Positions 52,503 through 62,009 of a stretch of DNA of 64,000 nt are shown one piece after another. The notes below the pieces were generated by a model. The model was not told the DNA's origin. It made no database searches and was given only the letters and a program-made list of their open reading frames with translations. The stretch spans positions 240,465 to 304,464 of the forward strand of contig NZ_FOZZ01000004.1 of the NCBI RefSeq assembly GCF_900116225.1, written 5' to 3'. The stretch's first letter is position 1. Each line of letters opens with the position of its first letter. The stretch comes from Sphingobacterium wenxiniae. Lineage in GTDB: Bacteria > Bacteroidota > Bacteroidia > Sphingobacteriales > Sphingobacteriaceae. A program made the translations under genes and the position numbers.

Positions 52503-54015
52503 TTATCTGTTGTTTTCGCGCCCAACGATCTCCCGCACCTCTTCAAATTCTCCTTCGACCTCCTCTGGGACACGTCCGGTCATTAAAGAGACCGCCACGG
52601 TGGTTAGAAAACTCAGTAAAAAGCCGGGAATGATCTCATAGACGTCCTTATAAGCATGCGGTACATAAACCCATAGCAATACCGTGGCCCCGCCCACCAG
52701 CATGCCGCTCAGTGCACCCATTGCTGTTGTACGCTTCCAAAGCAATGAAAGGATAACGAGGGGACCGAAGGCCGCGCCAAACCCGGCCCATGCATTGCCA
52801 ACAAGACCCAGGATACTTTCCTGTGGATCCAGTGCCAACAGGAAGGCTACCACGGCTACCACAAGCACCGATATACGGCTGATGATGAGCATATTTTTGG
52901 CCGTAGCATGTTTGTTGAAAAACGTTTTATAGATATCCTCTGTCATCGAACTGGAGGTCACCAGAAGCTGCGAAGATATCGTACTCATCACTGCCGCCAG
53001 GATAGCGGAAAGCAAAAATCCACCGATGAGCGGATGGAAAAGCGCTTTGGAAAGATATATGAATATCGTTTCGGAAAGTTCCTGCGAGGCATCAAATTTC
53101 AACATGGTGTCCGTGTCAAACTGCTGTAGGTAGGCGATCCCGAAAAAACCGAGGAGCAGGGAGCCCAGAACAGTTCCGATCATCCAGGTCATGCCCACAC
53201 GTCTGGCTTTTTTAATGTCCTTTACGCTATCGATTGCCATAAAACGGACGAGGATATGCGGCTGACCGAAATACCCCAGCCCCCAGGCCAATAGAGAGAA
53301 TGGATATCGCGGTAGTTCCCCGTAGCATGTCCATATAATTGGTATCCTTGGTATAGATGGTGTCCACCGTTTCCCCTATGCCCCCCAATTGAAAAGCCAC
53401 GACAGTAGGTATCAGAAGCAGGGCAATGACCATAATGGTCCCCTGTACGGCATCCGTCAGGCTTACGGCCATAAAACCACCGATGAATGTATAGAACACT
53501 ACGACAAGCGAAGTCACCCAAAGGCCGATACTGTAATCCATCCCGAAAGCCGATTCGAACAACCTTCCTCCCGAAACCATTCCGGCAGAAGTGTATAGGG
53601 TAAAAAATACCAGAATAAAGACGGAAGAGACTAGCTTCAATAGCTGCGACTTATCACGGAAGCGGTTTTCAAAGAAAACGGGCAGTGTTATCGCATTTTT
53701 CGCAACTTCGGTATACACCCGAAGGCGTGGCGCTACGATAAGATAGTTCAAAAATGCTCCGGTGGTAAGTCCGATGGCGAGCCAAGAACCCGATAGCCCC
53801 ATCATGTACATGGCACCCGGAAGCCCCATCAGAAGCCATCCGCTCATATCGGATGCCCCAGCGGACAGGGCGGTCACGAAGGGTCCCATCTTGCGTCCAC
53901 CGATCAGAAATTCTTCGGAGTTACTTGTCGACTTTCGGTATCCGTAGATACCTATCATAATCATGATCAGTACATATAAACCTATAGAAATCAACTCATA
54001 AATATTCATGCGCAA
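52503..54015 (-). pseudogene. putP: Sodium/proline symporter PutP, frameshifted
   Basis: Two overlapping frames form one PutP-like SSS transporter. The N-terminal part (54015 down to about 53293) has STSNSEEFLIGGRKMGPFV, LSAGASDMSGWLLMGLPGA and the sodium-site helices. The C-terminal part (from about 53292 to 52503) begins MAWGLGYFGQPHILVRFMAI, the expected next block. The break is at a CTCTCT tract (53293-53298); adding one more CT restores a single frame of 505 codons (1515 bp versus 1513 observed). So it is a recent 2-bp deletion, slippage variant or sequencing error in an otherwise well conserved gene. Confidence 0.85.
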
Positions 54016-54112
54016 TGTGTTTTATAAAATAAGAACCTGTTTCCACAAAAACGTGAACAAAAATAAAAGTTAGGGGATTAAAGGTCACATCTTGTGCAAG
54101 CGGTCGGGGTAA

Positions 54113-54170
54113 AGGTATAAAAAAAATTATACCTGACATGACCCAAAGGCGTGGTATCGTTTAGGTATAA
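54113..54170. promoter_or_regulatory. AGGTATAA repeats between divergent putP and AGCS genes
   Basis: AGGTATAA (54113-54120) and its complement TTATACCT (54127-54134) form an inverted repeat with a 6-base A spacer; a third direct copy lies at 54163-54170. Their position between divergent transporter genes fits an operator. Confidence 0.4.
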
Positions 54171-54240
54171 ACAAAATATATAGTATAAAAAAAATAGATA
54201 GATACGCTCTATAATCTATGTTTTAGTGTCCGTTTTTTCC

Positions 54241-54248
54241 TACCTTAG
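54241..54248 (+). promoter_or_regulatory. Weak -7-like box for the AGCS gene
   Basis: TACCTTAG, one mismatch to TAnnTTTG, 25 nt before ATG 54274. Confidence 0.3.
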
Positions 54249-54273
54249 TTCGATTGAAACCAAATACCATTAG

Positions 54274-55707
54274 ATGCAGCAATTCATAGACCAGATCTAT
54301 AACATCGTCTGGAGCGATGCCCTCGTTTATCTCTGCCTTCTAGCAGGAATCTATTTCACCTTACGCTTTCGGTTTCCACAGCTGCGCTATCTTCGGCATA
54401 TGGTGCAGCTCCTGTTCAAGGGTAACAGTTCAAAAAGGGGAATATCTTCGTTCCAGGCCTTTGCCCTAGCGATATCCGGACGGGTCGGTACAGGTAATAT
54501 TGCAGGTGTAGCAACAGCTATCGGTATGGGCGGTCCAGGAGCGGTATTCTGGATGTGGGCAATTGCCTTTCTGGGTAGTTCGTCCGCCATCATTGAGGCA
54601 TCCCTCGGACAGATGTACAAAGAAGTGAAAGATGGGCAGTACCGCGGTGGCCCTGCATTCTATATCCTGAAAGGTCTACACTCTAAGGTCTTTGCATGGG
54701 CCTTTGCCATTGTCACGATTATCAGCACCGGCTTTCTTTTGCCCAGCGTGCAGAGCAACAGTATCTCGCTGGCCGTCCATTCTTCTTTCGGTATTTCCCA
54801 CCATATCATAGCCGTTGTACTAGTGTTACTTCTGGCGTTTATCATCATAGGAGGAGTCAAGCGTATAAGCCGCGTAGCCGAATATGTTGTTCCGTTCATG
54901 GCAGGAGCGTATATCCTGATGGCCGTAGTAATTATGGCACTCAATTTCCGACAGATACCTGATGTTATCGCCCTGATATTCAATGCAGCCTTTAATACCG
55001 AATCAGCATTTGGCGGTATTATCGGCATGGCTATTTCATGGGGTGTAAAGCGTGGCATTTACAGCAACGAAGCCGGACAGGGAACGGCACCCCATGCTGC
55101 TTCGGCAGCAGCGGTTAGTCATCCCATCAAACAGGGGCTGGTACAGGGGTTTTCCGTTTATGTGGATACCCTTTTTGTCTGTACGGCAACAGCGTTCATG
55201 ATCCTGTTTACGGGGCAGTACAACGTCGCAGACCCCGAGGGAGGATTCCTTGTCCAGAATCTAGGAGAGAAAATACAGGCCGGACCGGAATATACACAAC
55301 TGGCCGTAGCAAGGCATTTTCCAATGATAGGCGATAGTTTTGTGGCGATTGCCCTTTTCTTTTTTGCCTTTACGACGATCATGGCGTATTATTATATTGC
55401 CGAGACCAATGTCAGTTTTGTAATGGGCGCTAGCCGGAATAAACTGTTGATATGGGCATTGCGCCTTCTTATTCTTGCATCGGTATATATGGGCTGTATA
55501 TCCACGGCGGAATCGGCATGGACGTTAGGGGATATAGGTGTGGGTATCATGGCGTGGCTGAACGTCATTGCCATTATCTTCCTGCACAACCGGGTGCTGG
55601 TACTGCTGAAAGACTATGAAATGCAAAGACGCGAAGGAATAGACCCCGTATTCGACAGCTCAAAATATGATTTCCGTCGTATGGATTTCTGGAACCGGAA
55701 AAAATAA
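54274..55707 (+). CDS. Alanine/glycine:cation symporter (AGCS family)
   Basis: A 477-aa protein with about ten membrane helices. Two AGCS signature segments are intact: SGRVGTGNIAGVATAIGMGG (about residues 69-88) and WGVKRGIYSNEAGQGTAPHA (about 259-278). It imports alanine or glycine with Na+ (or H+). The C-terminal tail (about 450-477) is charged and cytosolic. Divergent from putP, with a repeat-bearing intergenic region, and followed by a hairpin terminator. Confidence 0.93.
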   Translation: MQQFIDQIYNIVWSDALVYLCLLAGIYFTLRFRFPQLRYLRHMVQLLFKGNSSKRGISSFQAFALAISGRVGTGNIAGVATAIGMGGPGAVFWMWAIAFLGSSSAIIEASLGQMYKEVKDGQYRGGPAFYILKGLHSKVFAWAFAIVTIISTGFLLPSVQSNSISLAVHSSFGISHHIIAVVLVLLLAFIIIGGVKRISRVAEYVVPFMAGAYILMAVVIMALNFRQIPDVIALIFNAAFNTESAFGGIIGMAISWGVKRGIYSNEAGQGTAPHAASAAAVSHPIKQGLVQGFSVYVDTLFVCTATAFMILFTGQYNVADPEGGFLVQNLGEKIQAGPEYTQLAVARHFPMIGDSFVAIALFFFAFTTIMAYYYIAETNVSFVMGASRNKLLIWALRLLILASVYMGCISTAESAWTLGDIGVGIMAWLNVIAIIFLHNRVLVLLKDYEMQRREGIDPVFDSSKYDFRRMDFWNRKK

Positions 55708-55756
55708 TCCGTCCCTGGACTGCCCCGGTATCCCCGATATATGCGGAATAACTTGC

Positions 55757-55782
55757 CAAAGCCACCGGGGCTTTGTATTTTT
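55757..55782 (+). terminator. Intrinsic terminator downstream of the AGCS gene
   Basis: Stem CAAAGCC/GGCTTTG with loop ACCGG, followed by TATTTTT. Confidence 0.7.
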
Positions 55783-55838
55783 GATAGAATAGCCTGTACA
55801 ATGGAAGTGTACCGGCATCAGATATAAAAGAATCAAAT

Positions 55839-56684
55839 ATGAATCAGACCATTTTGGTACCCACAGATTTTTCGAACAACTCCCTGATAGCTGCACGGTA
55901 TGGCATAGAGCTGGCCCGTAAGATGCGGGGACACGTCCACATTTTCCATGCCTACCGTCCGTTTACCTCTGCTTTCCAGAGTCCTCTGGCCAATCAGACG
56001 GATGAGGAGCGGGCAAAGATTGGCGCAGAAAAGGGACTTGCAGAATTTATGGACAAGCTAGGAAGATATCCGGATTTACAGGTAACCGCAGGCACTGCTA
56101 AAAATAGTCTTTTAGAAGCCATAAACAATTATATAAAAGAAGACGCTGTTAGTCTGGTTGTTATGGGCGCGCATGGCGCCTCGGGAACGCGAAAGGATCT
56201 ATTGGGCAATAATACCTACGATGTGGCCAAGGACGTATCGCGCCCGCTGCTGATCGTCCCGGAGCATACGAACTCTTTTAAACTCGAAAATGTAGTCTTT
56301 TTCACGGATTACCAGCAGGGTGATATCAAGGGCCTCACCAGTTTTAATACGCTGTTCGGCGATATAGCCCCTTCCTGTACGCTTGTACATATCCACGAAG
56401 GCAAAGACGCGCCAACGGACGATGACCTGCGGAATCTGGAACAATGGAAAGTGACATTGGAAAAGGAAACTCCGGTGACGGGCTTGTCTACGGAAATGGC
56501 ACACGTCCCGGAAAATGTGGAGGAAGTTAACGAGATTTTAGATAGGCTCAAAGCAGATATGACGTTGATTACCCTTATCGACTCCCGGGGATTTTTCAAA
56601 AAATTGCTGCACAAAAGTCTGGCGAGGGCCATTGTGCTCAATCCCCATACGCCTGTCCTGCTGACTTCCGAAGATACGGAGTAG
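55839..56684 (+). CDS. Tandem-domain universal stress protein
   Basis: A 281-aa protein with two UspA domains. The first (about residues 1-147) starts TILVPTDFSNNSLIAARYGIE and carries VVMGAHGASGTRKDLLGNN, close to the ATP-binding G-2x-G-9x-G pattern. The second (about 155-281) is degenerate, ending FFKKLLHKSLARAIVLNPHTPVLL. Such proteins protect under stress and often regulate transporters. Its 3' end overlaps the converging small membrane protein gene by 47 bp. Confidence 0.87.
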   Translation: MNQTILVPTDFSNNSLIAARYGIELARKMRGHVHIFHAYRPFTSAFQSPLANQTDEERAKIGAEKGLAEFMDKLGRYPDLQVTAGTAKNSLLEAINNYIKEDAVSLVVMGAHGASGTRKDLLGNNTYDVAKDVSRPLLIVPEHTNSFKLENVVFFTDYQQGDIKGLTSFNTLFGDIAPSCTLVHIHEGKDAPTDDDLRNLEQWKVTLEKETPVTGLSTEMAHVPENVEEVNEILDRLKADMTLITLIDSRGFFKKLLHKSLARAIVLNPHTPVLLTSEDTE

Positions 56685-57027
56685 CAACGGATATGTAAAT
56701 AAAGCCGCCCAGTGCATAAAAGGCGATATCCCACGGATCGGCCGTCATGTTGTGGTTCCATATGGGAAATACTATTTCGCAGAGGATAGATATTAATAGA
56801 AAGTACCCTGCGATATGTAAAAGAGGTAGGGTGTGTACACGCCAGCGATGGAGTAGCTTCCGTTCCCAGACAATAAGGTGCATTAGGATAGGCATGCACA
56901 GCAGGGGATCGAGATAGCTATCGACTAGGGGAAGGGATGTGCTCGCTATTTTCTGTAGGTATTGGTGTAGTATGAACAGAAATGCACATATGGTAAAAAG
57001 TATGGCTGACTTTTGTCCCGCTTTCAT
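56638..57027 (-). CDS. Small membrane protein (annotated elsewhere as magnesium citrate secondary transporter)
   Basis: A 129-aa protein with about four membrane helices and the pattern SYLDPLLCMPILMHLIVWER and PIWNHNMTADPWDIAFYALGG. This matches a Bacteroidota family loosely labelled magnesium citrate secondary transporter, which also resembles VanZ-like proteins; a true transport function is unproven. ATG 57027 overlaps the upstream stop as ATGA. Its 3' end overlaps uspA by 47 bp on the opposite strand. Confidence 0.65.
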   Translation of the reverse strand: MKAGQKSAILFTICAFLFILHQYLQKIASTSLPLVDSYLDPLLCMPILMHLIVWERKLLHRWRVHTLPLLHIAGYFLLISILCEIVFPIWNHNMTADPWDIAFYALGGFIYISVATPYLRKSAGQAYGD

Positions 57028-57275
57028 AGCGCAATCAGAAAAACGAGCAACAGCACGACCAGCAGCACCGGTGATAGCAACAATAAGAGCAAAAGGACAG
57101 GCAGTTTCAGAATAAACATAACGATTTGCAAGAAAAGGGGCTGTCCTTTCTTCGGACGGACCCAATCTTCCAATTTCCTGTATGCAGACGAGATGGTTTC
57201 CTTTATCTCGTCCGTCGCCGTTCGTTTCTTTGATTCGGTCCGGCTATCCTTATTGGTATTTCCATTTCCTTCCAT
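57024..57275 (-). CDS. Small protein with charged N-terminus and Leu/Val-rich C-terminal helix
   Basis: An 83-aa protein: Lys/Glu/Thr-rich residues 1-47 (including TATDEIKETISSAYRKLEDW), then a very hydrophobic tail from about 55 with LLLLLLLSPVLLVVLLLVF, probably a single or hairpin membrane segment ending at the C-terminus. ATG 57275 was preferred to ATG 57296, which overlaps the DAACS gene. It overlaps the next gene (ATGA) and follows DAACS by 7 bp. No family recognised. Confidence 0.55.
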   Translation of the reverse strand: MEGNGNTNKDSRTESKKRTATDEIKETISSAYRKLEDWVRPKKGQPLFLQIVMFILKLPVLLLLLLLSPVLLVVLLLVFLIAL

Positions 57276-57282
57276 TTTTTCT

Positions 57283-58575
57283 TTAAGCCCCGTCATTTTC
57301 CGCAAGTTCCGCACGACCTGTGCCTGACCTGTCCATTAATAGAGCCACCATGGAATCACCGGATATATTGGTTGCTGTACGGAGCATGTCAAGCGGTCTA
57401 TCAACCGCAAAGATTAAGGCTATACCGGCAGGACTGATACCGATGGATTCCAATACAATCACGAGCATCAGTATGCCGGCTCCCGGTACGGCTGCCGCGC
57501 CGATGGAGGCCAGGGTTGCCGTCAAGATGATACTAAGCTGCTGGGCAGTTGTCAGGTCATGTCCCATCACCTGGGCAATAAAGACCGCCGCAACCCCTTG
57601 GTACAGACAGGTGCCGTCCATATTGATGGTGGCACCTATAGGTAGGACAAAGCTCAGAACATCTTTCCGTATATGCAGGTTTTCTTCCGCACATTCCATC
57701 GTTACCGGTAGCGTGGCGGCACTCGAGCTGGTCGAAAAGCCAAGGAGCTGTGCCGGAAGGATGGCTTTGAAAAACCGGAAAGGATTCATGCGGCCGAAGA
57801 AATAAACGAAAAGTGAATAGACACCATACACAAGCAATAATAGTCCCAATACTACGGTAAAAGCGTACATGCCCAACGCTTTAAATACATCAAAGGAAGG
57901 TGCTTCCGCGATGAGTGTGGCAATAAGCGCGAACACACCATAAGGAGCGAACAGCATCATCAGGTCGACGATCTTCAGCACAATGGCGTTTCCGGCATCC
58001 AGGACCTTTTTGAATGCCTTTATCTCGCCAAAGGGCAAAGATATCATGGCAACACCGACCAGCAGGCTGAAAAAGATAATCTGCAGCATATTGCTGTTTA
58101 CCGACATCGAATCGAAAATGTTTTCCGGCACGATATCGATAAGGGCCTGTAAAGGGCCTCTGGTTTGCTGTACCTCGGCTGCCTCATCTACCTTCTCCTG
58201 AACTTCGCCTCCGAAAGATCGTAACATTTCCTGTCGGGTATCTTCGGAAATAAAACTACCGGGCTGTATGAGGTTGACCAGTCCAAGACCTATGGTGACT
58301 GCGATAACGGTCGTCAGTATATACATACCGAAGGTACGTAGGCCAAGGCCAGAAAGTTGGGTGGTATCCTTGAGATCGGAAACGCCTTTGATCAGCGATA
58401 CGATAATCAGCGGAATAGCGATTAGTTTAAGCAGGTTGATAAAAATCGTTCCGAAGGGTTTGATCCAGTCGATGATAAAGTCTTTTCCGCCTGTAAACTG
58501 GATACATAATAGTCCCAAAAGGATACCTCCTACAATACCGATCAATATCTGCCAGTGTAACGCTATCTTCTTCAT
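57283..58575 (-). CDS. Dicarboxylate/amino acid:cation symporter (DAACS family)
   Basis: A 430-aa GltPh-fold transporter with eight helices and two hairpins. Hairpin 1 is the Ser-rich LGFSTSSSAATLPVTME (about residues 278-294). The TM7 NMDGT motif is intact in GATINMDGTCLYQGVAAVF. The HP2/TM8 region IGAAAVPGAGILML and DRPLDMLRTATNISGD supply the substrate arginine/aspartate region. It imports glutamate, aspartate or C4-dicarboxylates with Na+ or H+. It follows nhaA by 1 bp, in an operon of four genes. Confidence 0.93.
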   Translation of the reverse strand: MKKIALHWQILIGIVGGILLGLLCIQFTGGKDFIIDWIKPFGTIFINLLKLIAIPLIIVSLIKGVSDLKDTTQLSGLGLRTFGMYILTTVIAVTIGLGLVNLIQPGSFISEDTRQEMLRSFGGEVQEKVDEAAEVQQTRGPLQALIDIVPENIFDSMSVNSNMLQIIFFSLLVGVAMISLPFGEIKAFKKVLDAGNAIVLKIVDLMMLFAPYGVFALIATLIAEAPSFDVFKALGMYAFTVVLGLLLLVYGVYSLFVYFFGRMNPFRFFKAILPAQLLGFSTSSSAATLPVTMECAEENLHIRKDVLSFVLPIGATINMDGTCLYQGVAAVFIAQVMGHDLTTAQQLSIILTATLASIGAAAVPGAGILMLVIVLESIGISPAGIALIFAVDRPLDMLRTATNISGDSMVALLMDRSGTGRAELAENDGA

Positions 58576-58576
58576 C

Positions 58577-59755
58577 CTATGTCTTTTTTTCGTTATCGTT
58601 TGATGGTGTTGCGACTCGGCTCAACAGGATATATCCCGTTACACCCGAAAGGAGCGAAGCGATCAGTATAGAGAATTTTGCCTCGGCAATAAGCAGGTTG
58701 TCCGAAAAGGACAGCAGGGCAATAAATATGGACATGGTAAAGCCAATACCCGCCAAAAGACCTACTCCAATGATCTGTGCCCAGGATGCCCCCTGCGGCA
58801 TGGAGCCGATACGCAACAGGATTGCCAGTTTTGTCATCAGATAGACACCGACAGGCTTGCCCAGCATAAGCCCAACAATGATCCCTACACCCAAAGGGGA
58901 GATCAGTCCCTCCAGCATGCCCTCCTCGAAACGGATGGCCGTATTAGCTAAGGCAAACAGGGGTACGATCAAAAAATTTACAGGCGTAGTAAGGGCGTGT
59001 TCGAGTTTCAGCAAGGGCGGTTCTCCCTGCCCTTTGGTAGCCAGTGGAATGGTCATGGCCGTCAGTACACCCGCGATGGTAGCGTGGATACCCGAATGAT
59101 GGACAAAGTACCAGATAAAAAGACCCGGGATGAGGTAAAAGAACAACGACCGGACACCTAATCTGTTAAAAACGAAGAGCAGTGCCAATATCGCCGCAGC
59201 GTAGCCTAAGTATATAGTGTGTAATTCGGCCGAATAGAAAATGGCTATGACCAAAATCGCGATGAGATCGTCCACGATGGCCAGGGCAGCTAAAAAGACT
59301 TTTAATGAAGAGGGCACTCGTTTGCCTAGCATGGCGATCACAGCCAAGGCGAATGCGATATCCGTTGCCATAGGGATCCCCCAGCCACTAACGGTTTCCG
59401 TCCCTTGATTGACCGCGAAATATATACCAGCTGGCACAATGGCTCCGCCGAAGGCACAAAATATCGGGAGAAGAGCTTGTCGCGGGGTCGAAAGCTCTCC
59501 GCTGACAAGTTCCCGTTTTATCTCCAGTCCGACCAAAAGAAAGAAGATAGCCATCAGGCCATCGTTTATCCAGAGGGCGGCCGTATATCGTAAATGTACC
59601 GAAGCTGTTTCAAAGCCTAGCGGCGTGTTCAATATATTTTCAAATGCGGCACCGAGTGGCGAGTTTGCAATGGACAGGGAAATAAGCACACATATAAACA
59701 GGATTATCCCTCCGCTTGTCGGTGAATCAGTAAAATTTTTGAGGATTTTTAGCAT
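58577..59755 (-). CDS. nhaA: Na+/H+ antiporter NhaA
   Basis: A 392-aa, twelve-helix antiporter that expels Na+ (and Li+) in exchange for H+, active at alkaline pH. The catalytic aspartate pair is in ALAIVDDLIAILVIAIFYS (about residues 158-176), preceded by IPMATDIAFALAVIAMLGKR; the N-terminal GLEIKRELVSGEL is also standard. Full length. ATG 59755 was chosen because MLKILKNFTDSPTSGGIIL is the normal start. It has a -7 box upstream and heads an operon with DAACS and two small membrane proteins. Confidence 0.95.
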   Translation of the reverse strand: MLKILKNFTDSPTSGGIILFICVLISLSIANSPLGAAFENILNTPLGFETASVHLRYTAALWINDGLMAIFFLLVGLEIKRELVSGELSTPRQALLPIFCAFGGAIVPAGIYFAVNQGTETVSGWGIPMATDIAFALAVIAMLGKRVPSSLKVFLAALAIVDDLIAILVIAIFYSAELHTIYLGYAAAILALLFVFNRLGVRSLFFYLIPGLFIWYFVHHSGIHATIAGVLTAMTIPLATKGQGEPPLLKLEHALTTPVNFLIVPLFALANTAIRFEEGMLEGLISPLGVGIIVGLMLGKPVGVYLMTKLAILLRIGSMPQGASWAQIIGVGLLAGIGFTMSIFIALLSFSDNLLIAEAKFSILIASLLSGVTGYILLSRVATPSNDNEKKT

Positions 59756-59783
59756 AACTAGTTCCGTAAAATGTGACAAGTTT

Positions 59784-59791
59784 CAAAGATA
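59784..59791 (-). promoter_or_regulatory. -7 box for the nhaA operon
   Basis: Reads TATCTTTG on the minus strand (TAnnTTTG), 28 nt before the nhaA start. Confidence 0.5.
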
Positions 59792-59952
59792 ATATAACCA
59801 AATAGATTAGAAAAGGAAAATCGGATATGATTGCCAAAACCGTCGTGTTGCCAAGTGTTTACATCAATTTTCGCTCAAATAGCCATGACCTTTATATTGA
59901 AAATATTAAATTAGTAGAATTTTATAAATTGTTGATATTTAAAACTAATGTT

Positions 59953-60114
59953 ATGAAGAAGAGGCCAAATACAGCTTTGATATTTATATTGGTCTTAGGT
60001 GGAATTGCCGGAATACTTTATTTATTAGGGCTGCACGAGACATTTGGATTGGCGGCCATGTGCCTTGTGGCATTAGTTCTTACGTTCTTGATTGTTTTCT
60101 TTATTTCGCAATAG
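59953..60114 (+). CDS. 53-aa small membrane protein
   Basis: A 53-aa protein, MKKRPNTALIFILVLGGIAG..., with two adjacent hydrophobic helices (about residues 7-24 and 31-51) and a positively charged N-terminus. Such two-helix proteins are common in Bacteroidota and unassigned. The longer frame from 59827 has no support. It is divergent from nhaA; no operon partner on its strand. Confidence 0.5.
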   Translation: MKKRPNTALIFILVLGGIAGILYLLGLHETFGLAAMCLVALVLTFLIVFFISQ

Positions 60115-60325
60115 GCGGTTATTTATGCAATGATTAGGTCACAAGAGCGCTTACCAATAAACAGACATATACATAGTGGTCTCCTGTAATTATTGTAGAT
60201 TTCCAGTATGGAATTTATTTTTTGTATCTTATTAAGTTCATCTTTTTGAAATTCCTTAAAAGACAATATATATAATATTGGCATAAACATCCAACAAACA
60301 TATCAATATCATGAACAACATCGGG

Positions 60326-61372
60326 TTATGCTGCCGACTTCGGTATATAACATACTTTTTCTAGCCACAAGCTTACCCTTACCAATAGTATCAACACAGG
60401 CACTTCTACGAGTGGGCCGATAACGCCCACGAATGCCTGTGGCGAATGAATACCGAATACGGCAATGGCTACGGCTATTGCCAATTCAAAATTATTTCCT
60501 GTAGCGGTAAACGAAATGGACGCATTCTTATCGTAAGGAACATTTAAGGATTTGCTTATAAAGAAGCTCAAAAAAAACATCAGTACAAAGTAGATGATTA
60601 ACGGTATCGCTATTTTTATAACGTCCATTGGCAACTCCAATATTTTATCGCCTTTCAAGCTGAACATCAATACAATCGTAAACAGTAGAGCATACAATGT
60701 GAGGGGTGATATTTTGGGTACAAATTCCCTGTTATACCATTCTATCCCTTTTGATCTTATAAGGGTGTACCGGCTCAAAAAACCTGCCACAAAGGGAATA
60801 CCCAAGTATATCAAAACGCTTTCAGCTACATCTTTCATCGACACGCTTACATTGAAATTGGCTAATCCTAATTTACTCGGCAATACGTTGATGAAAAGCC
60901 AAACTAAAAAACTGTAACTCAATATCTGAAAGATGCTGTTTAACGCTACCAATAATGCCGTATACTCCCTGTTGGCTTTTGCCAAATCGCTCCATACGAT
61001 GACCATTGCGATGCACCTGGCCAATCCTATCAAAATCAACCCTGTCATATAATCGGGTTCGTTCCGTAAAAACAGAACGGCTAAACCGAACATCAGCACC
61101 GTACCGACAACCCAATTGAGCAATAGGGATATTCCGATTACTTTTTTATCCTTAAATGCTTGGGGCAATAGTGAATAATCTACTTTTGCCAATGGCGGGT
61201 ACATCATCAGTATCAAGCCTATTGCCAACGGAATATTGGTCGTACCTACAGACGCGCTGTCTGTCACATTGGATATATTGGGAAAGAAATATCCCAATCC
61301 TACACCTACTGCCATTGCAAGGAATATCCATAGGGTAAGAAAACGGTCAAGGAATTTTAGTTTTGGTTGCAT
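60326..61372 (-). CDS. acr3: Arsenite efflux transporter, ACR3 family
   Basis: A 348-aa carrier with ten membrane helices. The ACR3 hallmark with the essential cysteine is [19 protein letters not shown] (about residues 112-130), and [20 protein letters not shown] (about 284-303) is the second conserved block. It extrudes As(III), probably as a proton antiporter. It lies 3 bp after the arsenate-reductase-like gene, as the last gene of the ars operon. Confidence 0.95.
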   Translation of the reverse strand: MQPKLKFLDRFLTLWIFLAMAVGVGLGYFFPNISNVTDSASVGTTNIPLAIGLILMMYPPLAKVDYSLLPQAFKDKKVIGISLLLNWVVGTVLMFGLAVLFLRNEPDYMTGLILIGLARCIAMVIVWSDLAKANREYTALLVALNSIFQILSYSFLVWLFINVLPSKLGLANFNVSVSMKDVAESVLIYLGIPFVAGFLSRYTLIRSKGIEWYNREFVPKISPLTLYALLFTIVLMFSLKGDKILELPMDVIKIAIPLIIYFVLMFFLSFFISKSLNVPYDKNASISFTATGNNFELAIAVAIAVFGIHSPQAFVGVIGPLVEVPVLILLVRVSLWLEKVCYIPKSAA

Positions 61373-61375
61373 TGG

Positions 61376-61990
61376 TTATTTGTTAATCATTGAAAAAACA
61401 TAGAACATTTCGGAACCAATCTGCAAACTTCTTTCGGCATATACCTTTGTCTGATCTGCTGTACCGTCAGAAATTTTAGGGTCTTCAAATGTAATAGGTA
61501 TTCGTTTTTCTGCACCCGCGATAAAAGGACAGCCACCGTCTGCCTGTGAACAGGTCATAATGGCTGTGAACGCTGATACAGGATTGAAAAGACTATCGTA
61601 CTTTTTTGAAAAACCGATTATCGGCAGGGCATTTTCGCTGTACTTAATGGCATAAACCGGATTGTCCATTTCCGAAATTTTGAAAACAGAAAAACCCTGT
61701 TTAGTCAATGTTTCCACCACTTTCGGGAACAAAGCTGTTTCTTCCGTACCACCCGAATAGCAATGTACATTCGAGATATGATAATACGAACTAGCTACCT
61801 GTGACCAAACCTGTGCTAAAAGACTTCTGCGTGAATTGTGGGTACAAATGAAATTTAGGTTTATTTCCTGTCCGTTGTTTACCTTTTGCTGTACGAAATC
61901 CACTAATAGTTGCAATACGTCTTTGCGTTCTTCAGTGATATTCTGATTAGAAACAATTTCGTCAATCGTTCCGATTAGATCTTTATACAT
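61376..61990 (-). CDS. arsC: Arsenate reductase-like low-molecular-weight phosphatase family protein
   Basis: A 204-aa LMW-PTP-fold protein. The P-loop is FICTHNSRRSLLAQVW (about residues 49-64), the CX5R active site with Ser; IGFSKKYDSLFNP and ADGGCPFIAGAEKRIPITFEDPK are later blocks typical of the long Bacteroidota ArsC-like group. It would reduce As(V) to As(III). The start at 61990 (MYKDLIGTIDEIV) excludes a longer frame overlapping the DUF6428 gene. Third gene of the operon. Confidence 0.87.
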   Translation of the reverse strand: MYKDLIGTIDEIVSNQNITEERKDVLQLLVDFVQQKVNNGQEINLNFICTHNSRRSLLAQVWSQVASSYYHISNVHCYSGGTEETALFPKVVETLTKQGFSVFKISEMDNPVYAIKYSENALPIIGFSKKYDSLFNPVSAFTAIMTCSQADGGCPFIAGAEKRIPITFEDPKISDGTADQTKVYAERSLQIGSEMFYVFSMINK

Positions 61991-62009
61991 AATGATTGAT
62001 TTTCCGATG

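Noticed and set aside
57013..57327. Plus-strand 104-aa frame opposite the small hydrophobic protein
   Set aside because: Antisense to three tightly packed minus-strand genes and without recognisable features.
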